Shown here: positions 8,901 through 16,573 of the stretch, one piece after another
Numbering within the stretch: position 1 is the stretch's first letter
How the letters are laid out: each line of letters starts with the position of its first letter
Source of the DNA: Bacteroidales bacterium
Lineage (GTDB): Bacteria; Bacteroidota; Bacteroidia; Bacteroidales; P3
NCBI GenBank assembly: GCA_031271725.1
Contig: JAISVE010000120.1
Span: 1-17,760, forward strand
Reading direction: 5' to 3'
DNA length: 17,760 bases
Position numbers and translations under genes: made by a program
The notes under the pieces: model-generated
Told to the model about the DNA's origin: nothing
What the model saw: only the letters and a program-made list of their open reading frames with translations
Database searches by the model: none

Positions 8901-10207
8901 CTTGGACAAATTCTTTATGGAAAGACCTTTATACAAAAAACTTCGGCGAGGATATTTTAATGTATCCGGATAACTTTGCTGTTTGGGAAAAAATACATGC
9001 TGTTCCGGATGTCGAAATAGCGTCTATTCGCAACGTGTTGCGTAAAAAACTTATAGACTTTGTAAGGGAACGTATCAATATGGATTTACCGCATCGTGGC
9101 GACAGTCCTGAAGAAATTGATGATATAGCTCATAAATTAAACGACAAAACTCTTACTATCGGTTTTGCCCGCCGCTTTGCAACATATAAGCGCGCACATC
9201 TTTTGTTTAATAATCTTGAACGTTTGAGTAAAATTGTAAATGATCCGAATCATCCCGTACAGTTTTTATTTGCAGGAAAGGCTCATCCGCATGATAAGGC
9301 AGGGCAGGACTTAATCAAAATGATTGTTGAAATTTCACGCAGAAAAGAATTTATAGGTAAAATTGTATTTGTAGAAAATTATGATGTAGATGTTGCGCGC
9401 CACCTTGTACAGGGAGTAGATATATGGCTAAACAATCCTACACGTCCTTTGGAAGCATCAGGTACAAGCGGTGAGAAAGCAATTATGAACGGTGTGCTTA
9501 ATTTAAGTGTGCTTGACGGTTGGTGGGCAGAAGGTTATGTTAAGGGTGCGGGATGGGCTTTGAAAGAGGAACGCACCTACACTAATCAATACCTTCAAGA
9601 TAAACTGGATGCAAGTACTATTTATCATCTTATAGAAAATGAAATTGTACCTGCTTTTTATGAAGGCAAGAAGCCGGGAGCGTCAGCAACATGGATAAAA
9701 TTTATCAAAAATAATATTGCAAAAATTGCGCCTAATTTTACGATGCGCCGTCAGTTAAATGACTATTGCAATAAATATTATTATAACATTGCAGAACGTT
9801 TTAACCGTCTTAAAGAAAACAATTATTCAGAGGCGTTTGCACTTGCCGGTTGGCGTCTTAAAGTGCTTAACAGATGGGAAAAAATCAAAATGCGTTCTTC
9901 TACTTACTTAGAGTCCACCAATAATGAATTATTTCTTGGCGATATAGCACATTTTGAGATAATGCTTGATTTAGCAGGATTAAGCAATGAGGATATAGGC
10001 GTAGAAGTTGTGTTCGGACAAAAGCAAAATGACGAAATGAAAGAAATACTTTTTGTTTGTCCTTTGCATGCACAGAAAGAAGAAGGCGTTTATGTTGCCG
10101 ATTTTGAAATTCCGACTTCCGGTGTGTTTGATTTTGCTTTTAGAGTATATCCTAAAAATGAATTGCTGCCTACGAGGCAGGAGTTCCCAATAGTTAAATG
10201 GTTTTAA
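5981..10207 (+). CDS. Bifunctional GT3 glycogen synthase / GT35 alpha-glucan phosphorylase fusion
   Basis: A 1408-residue cytoplasmic enzyme with two complete catalytic halves. Residues 1-~555 are a GT3 (eukaryote-like) glycogen synthase: it opens with FETSWEVCNKVGGIYTVI (10-27), has HFHEWMTGSG (157-166) and CFTAHATVLGR (180-190), and ends with the E-x7-E motif YYEPWGYTPLES (E437, E445). Known GT3 enzymes use UDP-glucose. After a short linker, ~581-1408 is an alpha-glucan phosphorylase of the short bacterial/archaeal type, with the LKELSLNLWWSWDSDA opening (585-600), SMEFGLHESLKIYSGGLGIL (670-689), HCNEGHAAF (831-839) and the pyridoxal-phosphate site EASGTSGEKAIMNG (Lys1166). It makes glucose-1-phosphate from alpha-1,4-glucan. 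ATG 5981 is chosen over 5891 because family homology begins there and the -7 box lies between them. The frame is unbroken, so the fusion is a real single ORF in this sequence. Confidence 0.93.
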   Translation: MKTKEISYLFETSWEVCNKVGGIYTVISSKAQEVKKIFGENYFLIGPDIWREKNNTEFIEDKNLYTDWKRYAETQGVLFRIGRWNIKGSPIVILVDFSSLISKKDNIFAEFWEEYHLDSISGQWDYIEPTLFGYAAAKVVETFHTHEAYPQEKIYAHFHEWMTGSGVLYLKKNVPQVATCFTAHATVLGRSIAGSGFPLYGNIEQYDGDDSSYKFNVRSKYSMEKLAAVHADALTVVSEITDVECKQFLGKNADTITTNGFDGEWVPEGDDFDKKRSIARKKLQEVTSALLNTPVVDDAVYVINSGRYEFKNKGIDLFIDSLAELRNKNQQKTIVAYLTIPANHAGARTELLERMKSQPKDNSNAVCKDFCTHYLNGYEYDSILKRLDLAGFKNSPEDNVKIVFVPCYLDGMDGIFNLSYYDLLIGFDISVFPSYYEPWGYTPLESISFSIPTVTTSLAGFGCWVKESFKNPKGVLVIERNDTNESEVVSAIAEYLQGFVSAGKNEVDEYRKSAYEVSREALWSKFIKNYKETYRIAGKRWENNLELLNKEMPLSQISAIRYKQDAPDWKKIMVKPNTPGKLGKLKELSLNLWWSWDSDATELFANIDKKLWNDVGHNPIELLSRLTTKAFDALENDKKFLSQMDKVYTRFKTYMDEGKNRKKPQVAYFSMEFGLHESLKIYSGGLGILAGDYLKSASDKNVDMAGIGLLYRYGYFNQVIATTGEQISEYLPQKFSQLPLLPARDKDGNWITVGISLPGRKLIAKVWRVDVGRIPLFLLDTDIEENSDADKSITHHLYGGDWENRFKQELLLGVGGVRALRKLGYAPEVFHCNEGHAAFMVIERLKEYVEGEHLSFYQARELVRASSLFTTHTPVPAGHDAFSEDIMRKYIYHYAFRLHLEWDEFMGFGRSNPEDTQEKFSMSFLAANMSSYINGVSRIHGRVSREIFAPLYPGYFPHELENIGYVTNGVHLPTWTNSLWKDLYTKNFGEDILMYPDNFAVWEKIHAVPDVEIASIRNVLRKKLIDFVRERINMDLPHRGDSPEEIDDIAHKLNDKTLTIGFARRFATYKRAHLLFNNLERLSKIVNDPNHPVQFLFAGKAHPHDKAGQDLIKMIVEISRRKEFIGKIVFVENYDVDVARHLVQGVDIWLNNPTRPLEASGTSGEKAIMNGVLNLSVLDGWWAEGYVKGAGWALKEERTYTNQYLQDKLDASTIYHLIENEIVPAFYEGKKPGASATWIKFIKNNIAKIAPNFTMRRQLNDYCNKYYYNIAERFNRLKENNYSEAFALAGWRLKVLNRWEKIKMRSSTYLESTNNELFLGDIAHFEIMLDLAGLSNEDIGVEVVFGQKQNDEMKEILFVCPLHAQKEEGVYVADFEIPTSGVFDFAFRVYPKNELLPTRQEFPIVKWF

Positions 10208-10208
10208 G

Positions 10209-10296
10209 TAAAAATCTGTTTAAGCAGTCATTTTAGTACGCTCCCATCGCCCCTGCGTTTGTGCGCCTTACATCTAACTGCTTAAACAAATTTTTA
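10209..10296. repeat. Intergenic element bounded by ~20-bp inverted repeats (copy 2)
   Basis: AAAAATCTGTTTAAGCAGT (10210-10228) pairs with ACTGCTTAAACAAATTTTT (10277-10295) at 18 of 19 positions, with one more outer T-A pair. The 48-nt core is GC-richer (CGCCCCTGCGTTTGTGCGCC). It starts 2 nt after the fusion gene stop and ends 14 nt before the next start, so it fills the gap. The stem followed by T residues could act as a terminator, but the loop is unusually long. Confidence 0.55.
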
Positions 10297-10310
10297 GAAA
10301 ATTTATACGT

Positions 10311-11405
10311 ATGAAAAATAACAACTACTACTGTGTAATAATGGCGGGAGGTGTAGGTACTCGCTTTTGGCCTATGAGCAGGCGGGCAACTCCTAAGCAG
10401 TTTATCGATATTTTCGGCATGGGAAAAAGTTTATTGCAGCAAACCTACGACCGTTTTGAAAAAATCTGTCCCGTAGAGAATATTTACGTTGTTACGGGCA
10501 AGAGATATAAGGATTTGGTGTTGCAGCAACTCCCCGACTTAAAAGAAGGACAAATTTTATGCGAGCCATACAGACGTAATACAGCTCCTTGCGTAGCTTA
10601 TGCAAATCATAAAATTATAAATCAAAATCCCGATGCTATAATTGCCGTAACTCCCGCTGATGCCGTTGTTATGAAACCGGATATATTTACTTCGGTTATC
10701 GAAAGCGGAATGGAAGCGGCAACAAATCATGATTGGCTTATAACAGTAGGTATTCATCCCTCTTATCCCAATACAGGTTATGGTTATATACAGTTCAATG
10801 ATGAGGAGATGTCGGCAAGCAATAACCAAATAAAGAAAGTTAAGATCTTTACTGAAAAGCCGAGTTTAGAAATGGCACAGCAGTTTATTGAGAGCGGTGA
10901 TTTCCTGTGGAATGCAGGTATTTTTATTTGGTCTGTAAAAAGTTCAATAAAATCATTTGAAGAAAATCTGTCCGAAGTAGAAGAACTTTTTGCAGCCGAA
11001 AAAGATAAATTCGGAACACCGGCAGAAGAAGAAACGATTGAAAAAATATATTCGGTTTGCAGAAGTATTTCTATTGATTACGGTATAATGGAAAAGGCGA
11101 AAAATGTTTATGTTATGGCATCTGATTTCGGCTGGTCGGACTTGGGTACTTGGGGGTCGCTTTATGATTTACATCCAAAAGACGAACAGCAAAATGCTGT
11201 TTCAGGCAGAGGTGTTTTACTTTATGATGTAAAAAATTCTATTGTTAAAATTCCTGAGGAAAAACTTGTCGTATTACAAGGTTTAGACGGATATATAATT
11301 GCGGAGGATAACGATATGTTACTTGTTTGCAAAAAATCGGAGGAGCAATATATCCGCAAAATGGTGGATGATGTTGAAGCTAAATTTGGTGAGGATTATT
11401 TATAG
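10311..11405 (+). CDS. manC: Mannose-1-phosphate guanylyltransferase (GDP-mannose synthesis)
   Basis: Forms GDP-mannose from GTP and mannose-1-phosphate, supplying mannose or fucose precursors for surface polysaccharides and glycoproteins; cytoplasmic. The 364-residue protein is the single-domain type without a fused phosphomannose isomerase. The nucleotidyltransferase signature MAGGVGTRFWPMSRRATPKQF is at 11-31, EPYRRNTAP at 85-93, TPADAVV at 114-120, NTGYGYIQ at 154-161, FTEKPS at 180-185, WNAGIFIW at 200-207, SIDYGIMEKA at 254-263 and GWSDLGTW at 274-281. The PAD motif normally continues with His (PADH/PSDH); here it is Ala118, a substitution worth noting. The ATG at 10311 follows the inverted-repeat element. 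No promoter consensus was found, so it may be read from upstream. A related sugar nucleotidyltransferase with other specificity is the alternative. Confidence 0.88.
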   Translation: MKNNNYYCVIMAGGVGTRFWPMSRRATPKQFIDIFGMGKSLLQQTYDRFEKICPVENIYVVTGKRYKDLVLQQLPDLKEGQILCEPYRRNTAPCVAYANHKIINQNPDAIIAVTPADAVVMKPDIFTSVIESGMEAATNHDWLITVGIHPSYPNTGYGYIQFNDEEMSASNNQIKKVKIFTEKPSLEMAQQFIESGDFLWNAGIFIWSVKSSIKSFEENLSEVEELFAAEKDKFGTPAEEETIEKIYSVCRSISIDYGIMEKAKNVYVMASDFGWSDLGTWGSLYDLHPKDEQQNAVSGRGVLLYDVKNSIVKIPEEKLVVLQGLDGYIIAEDNDMLLVCKKSEEQYIRKMVDDVEAKFGEDYL

Positions 11406-11420
11406 TTTTAAGACATCATC

Positions 11421-11453
11421 TTTGATTTTTAATCAACTTATATTATAATTTTA
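11421..11453 (+). promoter_or_regulatory. Promoter for the S46 peptidase gene, with overlapping palindrome
   Basis: TTTG (11421-11424), 21 nt, TAATTTTA (11446-11453), one base off TAnnTTTG. The start codon is 25 nt downstream. The -33 box overlaps the perfect inverted repeat TTGATT-TTT-AATCAA (11422-11436), which could be a repressor or activator site. Confidence 0.5.
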
Positions 11454-11478
11454 CGAGTTAAACTAACTATTGGTTTTT

Positions 11479-13608
11479 ATGAAACGAAATCTATTTATTT
11501 TTGTTATTGCTGTACTATTACAGCCGTTACGTGCAGATGAAGGAATGTATATTCCTGCTTTGCTAAACAAGTTAAATTATGAGAATTTATCCTCCATGGG
11601 ATTAAAACTGTCGCCGGAGGAAATTTATTCTGTAAATAATTCTTCGCTTAAAGATGCAATAGTTCAGTTTGGCGGCGGATGTACGGGCGAAATTGTGTCG
11701 GCAGAGGGTTTATTGTTCACCAACCATCATTGCGGATATGGGCAAATTCAGAGCCACAGCACAGTTGAGCACGATTATCTCACTAATGGTTTTTGGGCTT
11801 ATGACAAAAAGGATGAACTACCCAATCCCGGGCTTACTGTAAAGTTTCTTGTGAGAATGGAAGATGTTACCGAACAGATAACGGAAGGATTGAGTGACAG
11901 CACAGATGAAGCCACTCGTGGTAAAATGATAAGAGAAAAGGCAAAAGTAATAGAAGACAGTGCAATGAGCGGTAATCATTATACAGCGATGGTTAGAGCG
12001 TTTGCAGAGGGCAATGCCTATTATCTTTTAGTATATGAAATTTTTGAGGATGTGCGCCTTGTTGGTACTCCGCCTAACTCTATCGGCAAATTTGGGGCAG
12101 ATGCAGATAACTGGATGTGGCCCCGTCATACGGGCGATTTTTCTATTTTCAGAGTTTATGCCGACAGCAACAACAAGCCTGCCCCTTATAGTGAAAACAA
12201 TGTTCCTTACAAACCGAAACAATTCTTAAAAATTTCTCTTAACGGAGTTAAAGATGGCGACTTTGCAATGGTACTCGGCTATCCGGGGCGTACAGACCGT
12301 TTTCTCACTTCCTTTGGAGTGCGCAATGAGATTGAAGTTACTGCGCCTTCGGTTGTAAAAGTAAGAGGCGCAAAACTTGATGTGATTGATAAATTTGCTG
12401 CGGACAATGATAAAATCCGCATCCAGTATTCTGCAAAACGTGCACGTATTTCTAACTATTGGAAATATTACATTGGTGCGGAAAAGCAGTTAAGAAAAAA
12501 TAATGTTTTTCAGACCAAACAAAAACAGGAAAGGGAGTTTTTAGAATGGGCAGCCATTGCTCCCAACGGCTCAAAATATAGTGAGGCACTTGCAGAACTT
12601 AAAAAAAGTTATGCAAAGTTGGCAAAGGTAGAAAAGATGCGTGTGTATTATGGCGAAGCATTTTTCGGTACTGAAATGTTTAGTATGGCAAGAAGATTTA
12701 CCGCTGTAGAGGCTGCGCTTCAAAATGGCGGCAGCGATGAATTGTCTAAGGAAACAGCAAAAATAAAACAGTCGTTTGATAATTTTTTCAAGGACTATAA
12801 CAAGGATGTGGACAGAGAACTGATGACTGTTTTGTTCAAACTTTTATATCAAGATGTAGATCATTATTTGCTTCCTAAATATTTTGTAGAATTTGTAGAA
12901 AAAAATAAGCAGGACTTTAATAAAATTGCTAATGATATTTTTGCAAAAACAATGTTTTGCGACTGTGAAAAAATGGAAGAATTTTTAGATAATCCCAAAT
13001 CAACAACCCTTGAAAAAGATCCGGCATACAAACTTCTTAAGGTTTTCACAGAGGATATAAAGATAACTATTCCGAGCAGCATGTATGAACAACTCGCAGA
13101 ACAAAAACGAATTTATGTGAAAGGTGTTATGGAAATGCAGCCGGAACGTGCCCTTGCGCCTGACGCCAATTCGACAATGCGTTTTAGTTACGGATCAATA
13201 AAAAGTTATTCACCGGCGGACGCAATCCAATACAACGAAACAACAACGCTTAAAGGCGTTATGGATAAAGAGGAACCGAATAATCCCGATTTTGTTGTTC
13301 CGTCACGCTTGAAAGAACTCTACAATACGCGCGATTATGGTGTTTATGGCGACAGTATTTTGGTAACTTGTTTTTTGAGTACTAATGATATTACGGGTGG
13401 CAATTCCGGCAGCCCGATGTTAAACGGTAAGGGTGAACTTACAGGACTTGCCTTTGACGGAAATTGGGAAGCAATGAGCGGTGATATTTATTTCGACCCC
13501 GTGTTCAAACGCACTATTGCCGTAGATATTCGCTATGTGCTTTTTATTATAGATAAATTTGCCGGTGCAAAGAATCTGATTGATGAGCTTGTAATCAGTA
13601 ATGAATAA
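11479..13608 (+). CDS. dpp7: S46-family dipeptidyl-peptidase, DPP7-like, secreted
   Basis: Serine exopeptidase that removes dipeptides from the N-terminus of oligopeptides in the periplasm or at the outer membrane, feeding peptide-based growth. The 709-residue product has a signal peptide (MKRNLFIFVIAVLLQPLRA, cleavage before DEG) and the split chymotrypsin-like domain of S46. The triad is predicted as His84 in TNHHCGYGQIQ, Asp220 in RHTGDFSIFRVY and Ser643 in TGGNSGSPMLNG, with the S46 alpha-helical domain between. Residue Ser+18 is Gly661 (FDGNWEAM). In this family Gly at this place goes with DPP7 (hydrophobic P1), and Arg or Ser with DPP11 (acidic P1), so DPP7-like specificity is inferred. 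ATG 11479 is used instead of the TTG nine bases earlier because it starts the signal peptide. A TonB-dependent receptor follows after 52 nt, suggesting joint use. Confidence 0.9.
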   Translation: MKRNLFIFVIAVLLQPLRADEGMYIPALLNKLNYENLSSMGLKLSPEEIYSVNNSSLKDAIVQFGGGCTGEIVSAEGLLFTNHHCGYGQIQSHSTVEHDYLTNGFWAYDKKDELPNPGLTVKFLVRMEDVTEQITEGLSDSTDEATRGKMIREKAKVIEDSAMSGNHYTAMVRAFAEGNAYYLLVYEIFEDVRLVGTPPNSIGKFGADADNWMWPRHTGDFSIFRVYADSNNKPAPYSENNVPYKPKQFLKISLNGVKDGDFAMVLGYPGRTDRFLTSFGVRNEIEVTAPSVVKVRGAKLDVIDKFAADNDKIRIQYSAKRARISNYWKYYIGAEKQLRKNNVFQTKQKQEREFLEWAAIAPNGSKYSEALAELKKSYAKLAKVEKMRVYYGEAFFGTEMFSMARRFTAVEAALQNGGSDELSKETAKIKQSFDNFFKDYNKDVDRELMTVLFKLLYQDVDHYLLPKYFVEFVEKNKQDFNKIANDIFAKTMFCDCEKMEEFLDNPKSTTLEKDPAYKLLKVFTEDIKITIPSSMYEQLAEQKRIYVKGVMEMQPERALAPDANSTMRFSYGSIKSYSPADAIQYNETTTLKGVMDKEEPNNPDFVVPSRLKELYNTRDYGVYGDSILVTCFLSTNDITGGNSGSPMLNGKGELTGLAFDGNWEAMSGDIYFDPVFKRTIAVDIRYVLFIIDKFAGAKNLIDELVISNE

Positions 13609-13633
13609 TAATTTGCGGAGTTTATAATTGAGA

Positions 13634-13648
13634 ATGAATAATATTCAT
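13634..13648. repeat. Perfect palindrome before the TonB receptor gene
   Basis: ATGAAT-AAT-ATTCAT, 6-bp arms and a 3-nt spacer, 12 nt before the ATG at 13661. It could be an operator or an mRNA hairpin affecting translation of the receptor; chance in AT-rich DNA is also possible. Confidence 0.3.
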
Positions 13649-13660
13649 ATCTGTTGCTAA

Positions 13661-15856
13661 ATGGAAAAGACGCTTATCTTACTTTTGGCGTTGGTATTCG
13701 CTTGCAACACTTTGTTTGCGCAGGGACAGCGTAAGACCGATACCTCAGAACTGTCAAAAATACAAGTGCTCGAAACAGTTTCTGTGCACGGTTTAGGCAG
13801 AAGCATGATAGATAGAAATACTATCGGCACAATCTATCTTTCGGAAGAGAGCATAAAGAAAATTCCTACCTTGCTTGGAGAAGCAGACCTTATGAAGGCA
13901 ATGACCTTTCTGCCCGGTGTTATTATGACAAGCGAAGGGAGTTCGGGGTTTAGCGTACGCGGTGGCAGCCCCGATCAAAACGGTGTGTATTTGGATAATG
14001 CCCGTATCTACAACCCCTCTCATGCAATAGGATTCTTTTCGGTTTTCAACAATGATGTTATTCAGGATGCAACCCTTTATAAGGGTGATATTCCAGTATC
14101 TTTCGGCGGACAACTTTCCTCGGCGGTGGATGTTCATCAGAGAGAGGGTGATATGAAAAAATATCACATAAAAGGCGGTATAGGTCTGCTGCTCTCCCGC
14201 TTAACAGTTGAAGGACCAATTTGGAAAGATCATACATCTTTTATTGTGTCGGGCAGGCGTACCTATTTCGATTTATTTTTGCCACTTGTAAATAACCATG
14301 GTGTGAAACTTTATTTTTATGACCTTAACCTGAAACTTGCACAAAAAATAGGCAAAAAAGATAAAATTGTATTGAGCGGATATATGGGAAATGACGTTTT
14401 CGGCATGAAAGATATGGGTGTGGATATGCGTTACGGCAACAAGGCATTTTCCCTCATGCACAGTCATTATTTCTCACATCAATTCGCATTAAATACTTCG
14501 GCTTTTTTTACCGATTATAATTATAAACTCGGCACAGAAAGCGATGCCTTTGGCTTTGACTGGAATGCGGGTACAAGAGACGGAGGAATTAAAATTGATG
14601 CGAATTACCACTATGACAGCACGGAAAATTTTTCCTACAGCATCTCTGCCGGTCTTTCTTCTATCTATCACCGGTATAGTTCCGGAAAAATAAATGTCAG
14701 GTTTAAGGATATACCCTTAGACGGTATTAGTGACAAAAGTTATTCGCAAGGTATTTTTGACGCATGGGAAAACGCTTTGTATGGCGGTGCTGACGTAAAA
14801 ATAGGTGAGCATATTTTGGTAAAGGGCGGCATACGTCTTTCTACATTTACGAATATTGGAAAAGATAAGGTAAATATATATAATGAAAATTATGAACTTG
14901 TTGATACAACGGAATACGGCAAGGGAGAACTTTTTCATATCTGTTTTGGTTGGGAGCCGCGCGTGGGGGTAACATATCTCTTTGACAAATCAATGAGTAT
15001 TAAGGCTAACTATTCACGCACCGTACAATATTCACAACTTGCACAAAATTCCACGTCAGGCAATCCTCTCGATGTTTGGTTTCCTGCTAATCCGTATATA
15101 AAACCGCAGGTTGCGCATCAGTTTGCACTTGGTTTTTTTAAGAATTTTTTGAGTGATGAATGGGAAACATCGGTAGAGGGATTTTATCGTAAACTTGAAA
15201 ATGTTATTGACTTTAGAGACCACTCAAATCTTTTGCCTTTCAGCATAGACGGCAGCCCGAGTACAGGCTTGTATGGCGAAATACGCAAAGGTAAAGGATA
15301 TGCTTATGGGGTAGAATTGATGGTAAAACGCAATAAAGGTATTGTTAACGGCTCGGTAAGTTATACTTATTCGCGTTCCATGCGCAAGATAGACCAGGTT
15401 AATAGCGGCAAGTGGTATCCGGCTCCCTACGACCGCCCGCATGCGGTAAATCTTATGCTTAATATAGACCCGCATCCGAGACACGGCATAGTTCTCAATT
15501 GGGTATTCTATTCGGGATTGCCAACAACCTATCCGGGCGGCAAAGCGGTGTTGTTGGACGGCTTTGTGATACCCGTATATTCGGAACGCAACTCGCAACG
15601 CATGCCTGCATATCATCGCCTTGATATTGCTTACACACTTTATTCAAATCCGAAAAGCACAAAGCGTTTTAAGTGGGATTTGGCAATAGGTGTATATAAT
15701 GCTTATGCTCACAAAAACCCCTGGACTATAAGTTTTGTTGATGAAAAAGGCAGCGACTTGTTGCAAGACGGCGACAGTCAACCCAAGCAATCATACTCGG
15801 AAATGATATATTTGTTTTCGGCTGTGCCGAGTATAACTTTTAATTTTAAGTGGTAG
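13661..15856 (+). CDS. TonB-dependent outer-membrane receptor, no N-terminal carboxypeptidase-like domain
   Basis: Energy-coupled outer-membrane import barrel of 731 residues. A signal peptide (MEKTLILLLALVFACNTLFA, cleavage before QGQ) is followed by a possible TonB-box region (ETVSVHG, 38-44), then the plug with LGEADLMKAMTFLPGV (72-87), SVRGGSPDQNGVYLDNARIY (98-117) and GFFSVFNNDVI (124-134), and then the beta-barrel with alternating aromatic strands. The last residues are ITFNFKW, ending in the aromatic residue expected for barrel insertion. Many Bacteroidota receptors of this plug type carry an extra ~100-residue carboxypeptidase-regulatory-like domain before the plug; it is missing here. 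No SusD gene follows, so it is not a classical SusCD pair. The substrate cannot be read from the sequence; the S46 peptidase just upstream suggests peptides or another ligand linked to protein degradation. Confidence 0.9.
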   Translation: MEKTLILLLALVFACNTLFAQGQRKTDTSELSKIQVLETVSVHGLGRSMIDRNTIGTIYLSEESIKKIPTLLGEADLMKAMTFLPGVIMTSEGSSGFSVRGGSPDQNGVYLDNARIYNPSHAIGFFSVFNNDVIQDATLYKGDIPVSFGGQLSSAVDVHQREGDMKKYHIKGGIGLLLSRLTVEGPIWKDHTSFIVSGRRTYFDLFLPLVNNHGVKLYFYDLNLKLAQKIGKKDKIVLSGYMGNDVFGMKDMGVDMRYGNKAFSLMHSHYFSHQFALNTSAFFTDYNYKLGTESDAFGFDWNAGTRDGGIKIDANYHYDSTENFSYSISAGLSSIYHRYSSGKINVRFKDIPLDGISDKSYSQGIFDAWENALYGGADVKIGEHILVKGGIRLSTFTNIGKDKVNIYNENYELVDTTEYGKGELFHICFGWEPRVGVTYLFDKSMSIKANYSRTVQYSQLAQNSTSGNPLDVWFPANPYIKPQVAHQFALGFFKNFLSDEWETSVEGFYRKLENVIDFRDHSNLLPFSIDGSPSTGLYGEIRKGKGYAYGVELMVKRNKGIVNGSVSYTYSRSMRKIDQVNSGKWYPAPYDRPHAVNLMLNIDPHPRHGIVLNWVFYSGLPTTYPGGKAVLLDGFVIPVYSERNSQRMPAYHRLDIAYTLYSNPKSTKRFKWDLAIGVYNAYAHKNPWTISFVDEKGSDLLQDGDSQPKQSYSEMIYLFSAVPSITFNFKW

Positions 15857-15883
15857 GTTTATCTGATTTTTTAAGAAAAAATA

Positions 15884-15915
15884 TTTGGTTGTGTCGAAAA
15901 ATTTTACTGTCTTTG
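15884..15915 (+). promoter_or_regulatory. Promoter for the ORF6N gene
   Basis: TTTG (15884-15887), 20 nt, TGTCTTTG (15908-15915), which differs from TAnnTTTG at one fixed base. The ATG is 21 nt downstream. Spacing is ideal for the Bacteroides consensus. Confidence 0.6.
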
Positions 15916-15936
15916 CAGAAATAAAATTTTAAGACA

Positions 15937-16479
15937 ATGGAAATAAGTATTATTAAACCTGAATTATCTATCATTCAGAGCAAAATTTACGATTTAAGAA
16001 GGCTGAAAGTTATTTTAGATTATGACCTTGCAGAAATGTACCAAGTAGAAACAAGGGTGTTAAATCAAGCCGTTAAACGAAATATAGAAAGGTTTCCCGC
16101 TGACTTTATGTTTCAACTTACAAATGAAGAAAATATAAACTTGATGTCACATTTTGTGACTTCAAGTTGGGGTGGGACTCGTAAATTACCCTATGCTTTT
16201 ACAGAGCAAGGCGTTGCAATGTTGTCAGGGTTGCTAAGAAGTGAAATTGCAATTAAGATAAACATTGCCATTATGCGTGCCTTTGTTATGTTGCGAGAAT
16301 ATAATTTGGGTTATGCTGAACTTAAATGTGAATTGCAGGAATATATGGATAGGAACGACAAAAAGGTAGATAATATCTATGAACTTCTCGACGAACTCAT
16401 AACTCAGAAACGCTTGCAAGAACAGCCCCGCAATCCCGTAGGTTTCGTTTTTGGCTACAATAATGAAAAAAAAGACTGA
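15937..16479 (+). CDS. ORF6N-domain DNA-binding protein
   Basis: A 180-residue protein whose first ~95 residues form an ORF6N domain, a putative DNA-binding module known from phage, plasmid and Bacteroidota accessory genes. Visible family blocks are SKIYDLRRLKVILDYDLAEMY (15-35), VKRNIERFPADFMFQLT (46-62) and LPYAFTEQGVAMLSGLLRSEIA (84-105). The region from ~106 to 160 is helical and charged and could form a coiled coil (ELKCELQEYMDRNDKKVDNIYELLDELI), suggesting oligomerisation. The C-terminus is short and polar. It has its own promoter and no operon partner; the next feature is the non-coding heptamer cassette. Such genes are common near mobile or variable regions, but no integrase or phage gene is visible here. 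The precise role is unknown. Confidence 0.85.
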   Translation: MEISIIKPELSIIQSKIYDLRRLKVILDYDLAEMYQVETRVLNQAVKRNIERFPADFMFQLTNEENINLMSHFVTSSWGGTRKLPYAFTEQGVAMLSGLLRSEIAIKINIAIMRAFVMLREYNLGYAELKCELQEYMDRNDKKVDNIYELLDELITQKRLQEQPRNPVGFVFGYNNEKKD

Positions 16480-16573
16480 AAACCTGCGAAACCCCGCAAT
16501 AGTTAGACAGTGTCATTTGTAAAAAGAAATTATATTCATTCAAACATAAAATCGTTCGGAAACAGATAGTTTA

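Noticed and set aside
13600..13643. Direct repeat AATGAATAATA at 13600-13610 and 13633-13643 as a target-site duplication
   Set aside because: The 22 nt between the copies hold nothing like a mobile element, and such short AT-rich repeats arise easily by chance.
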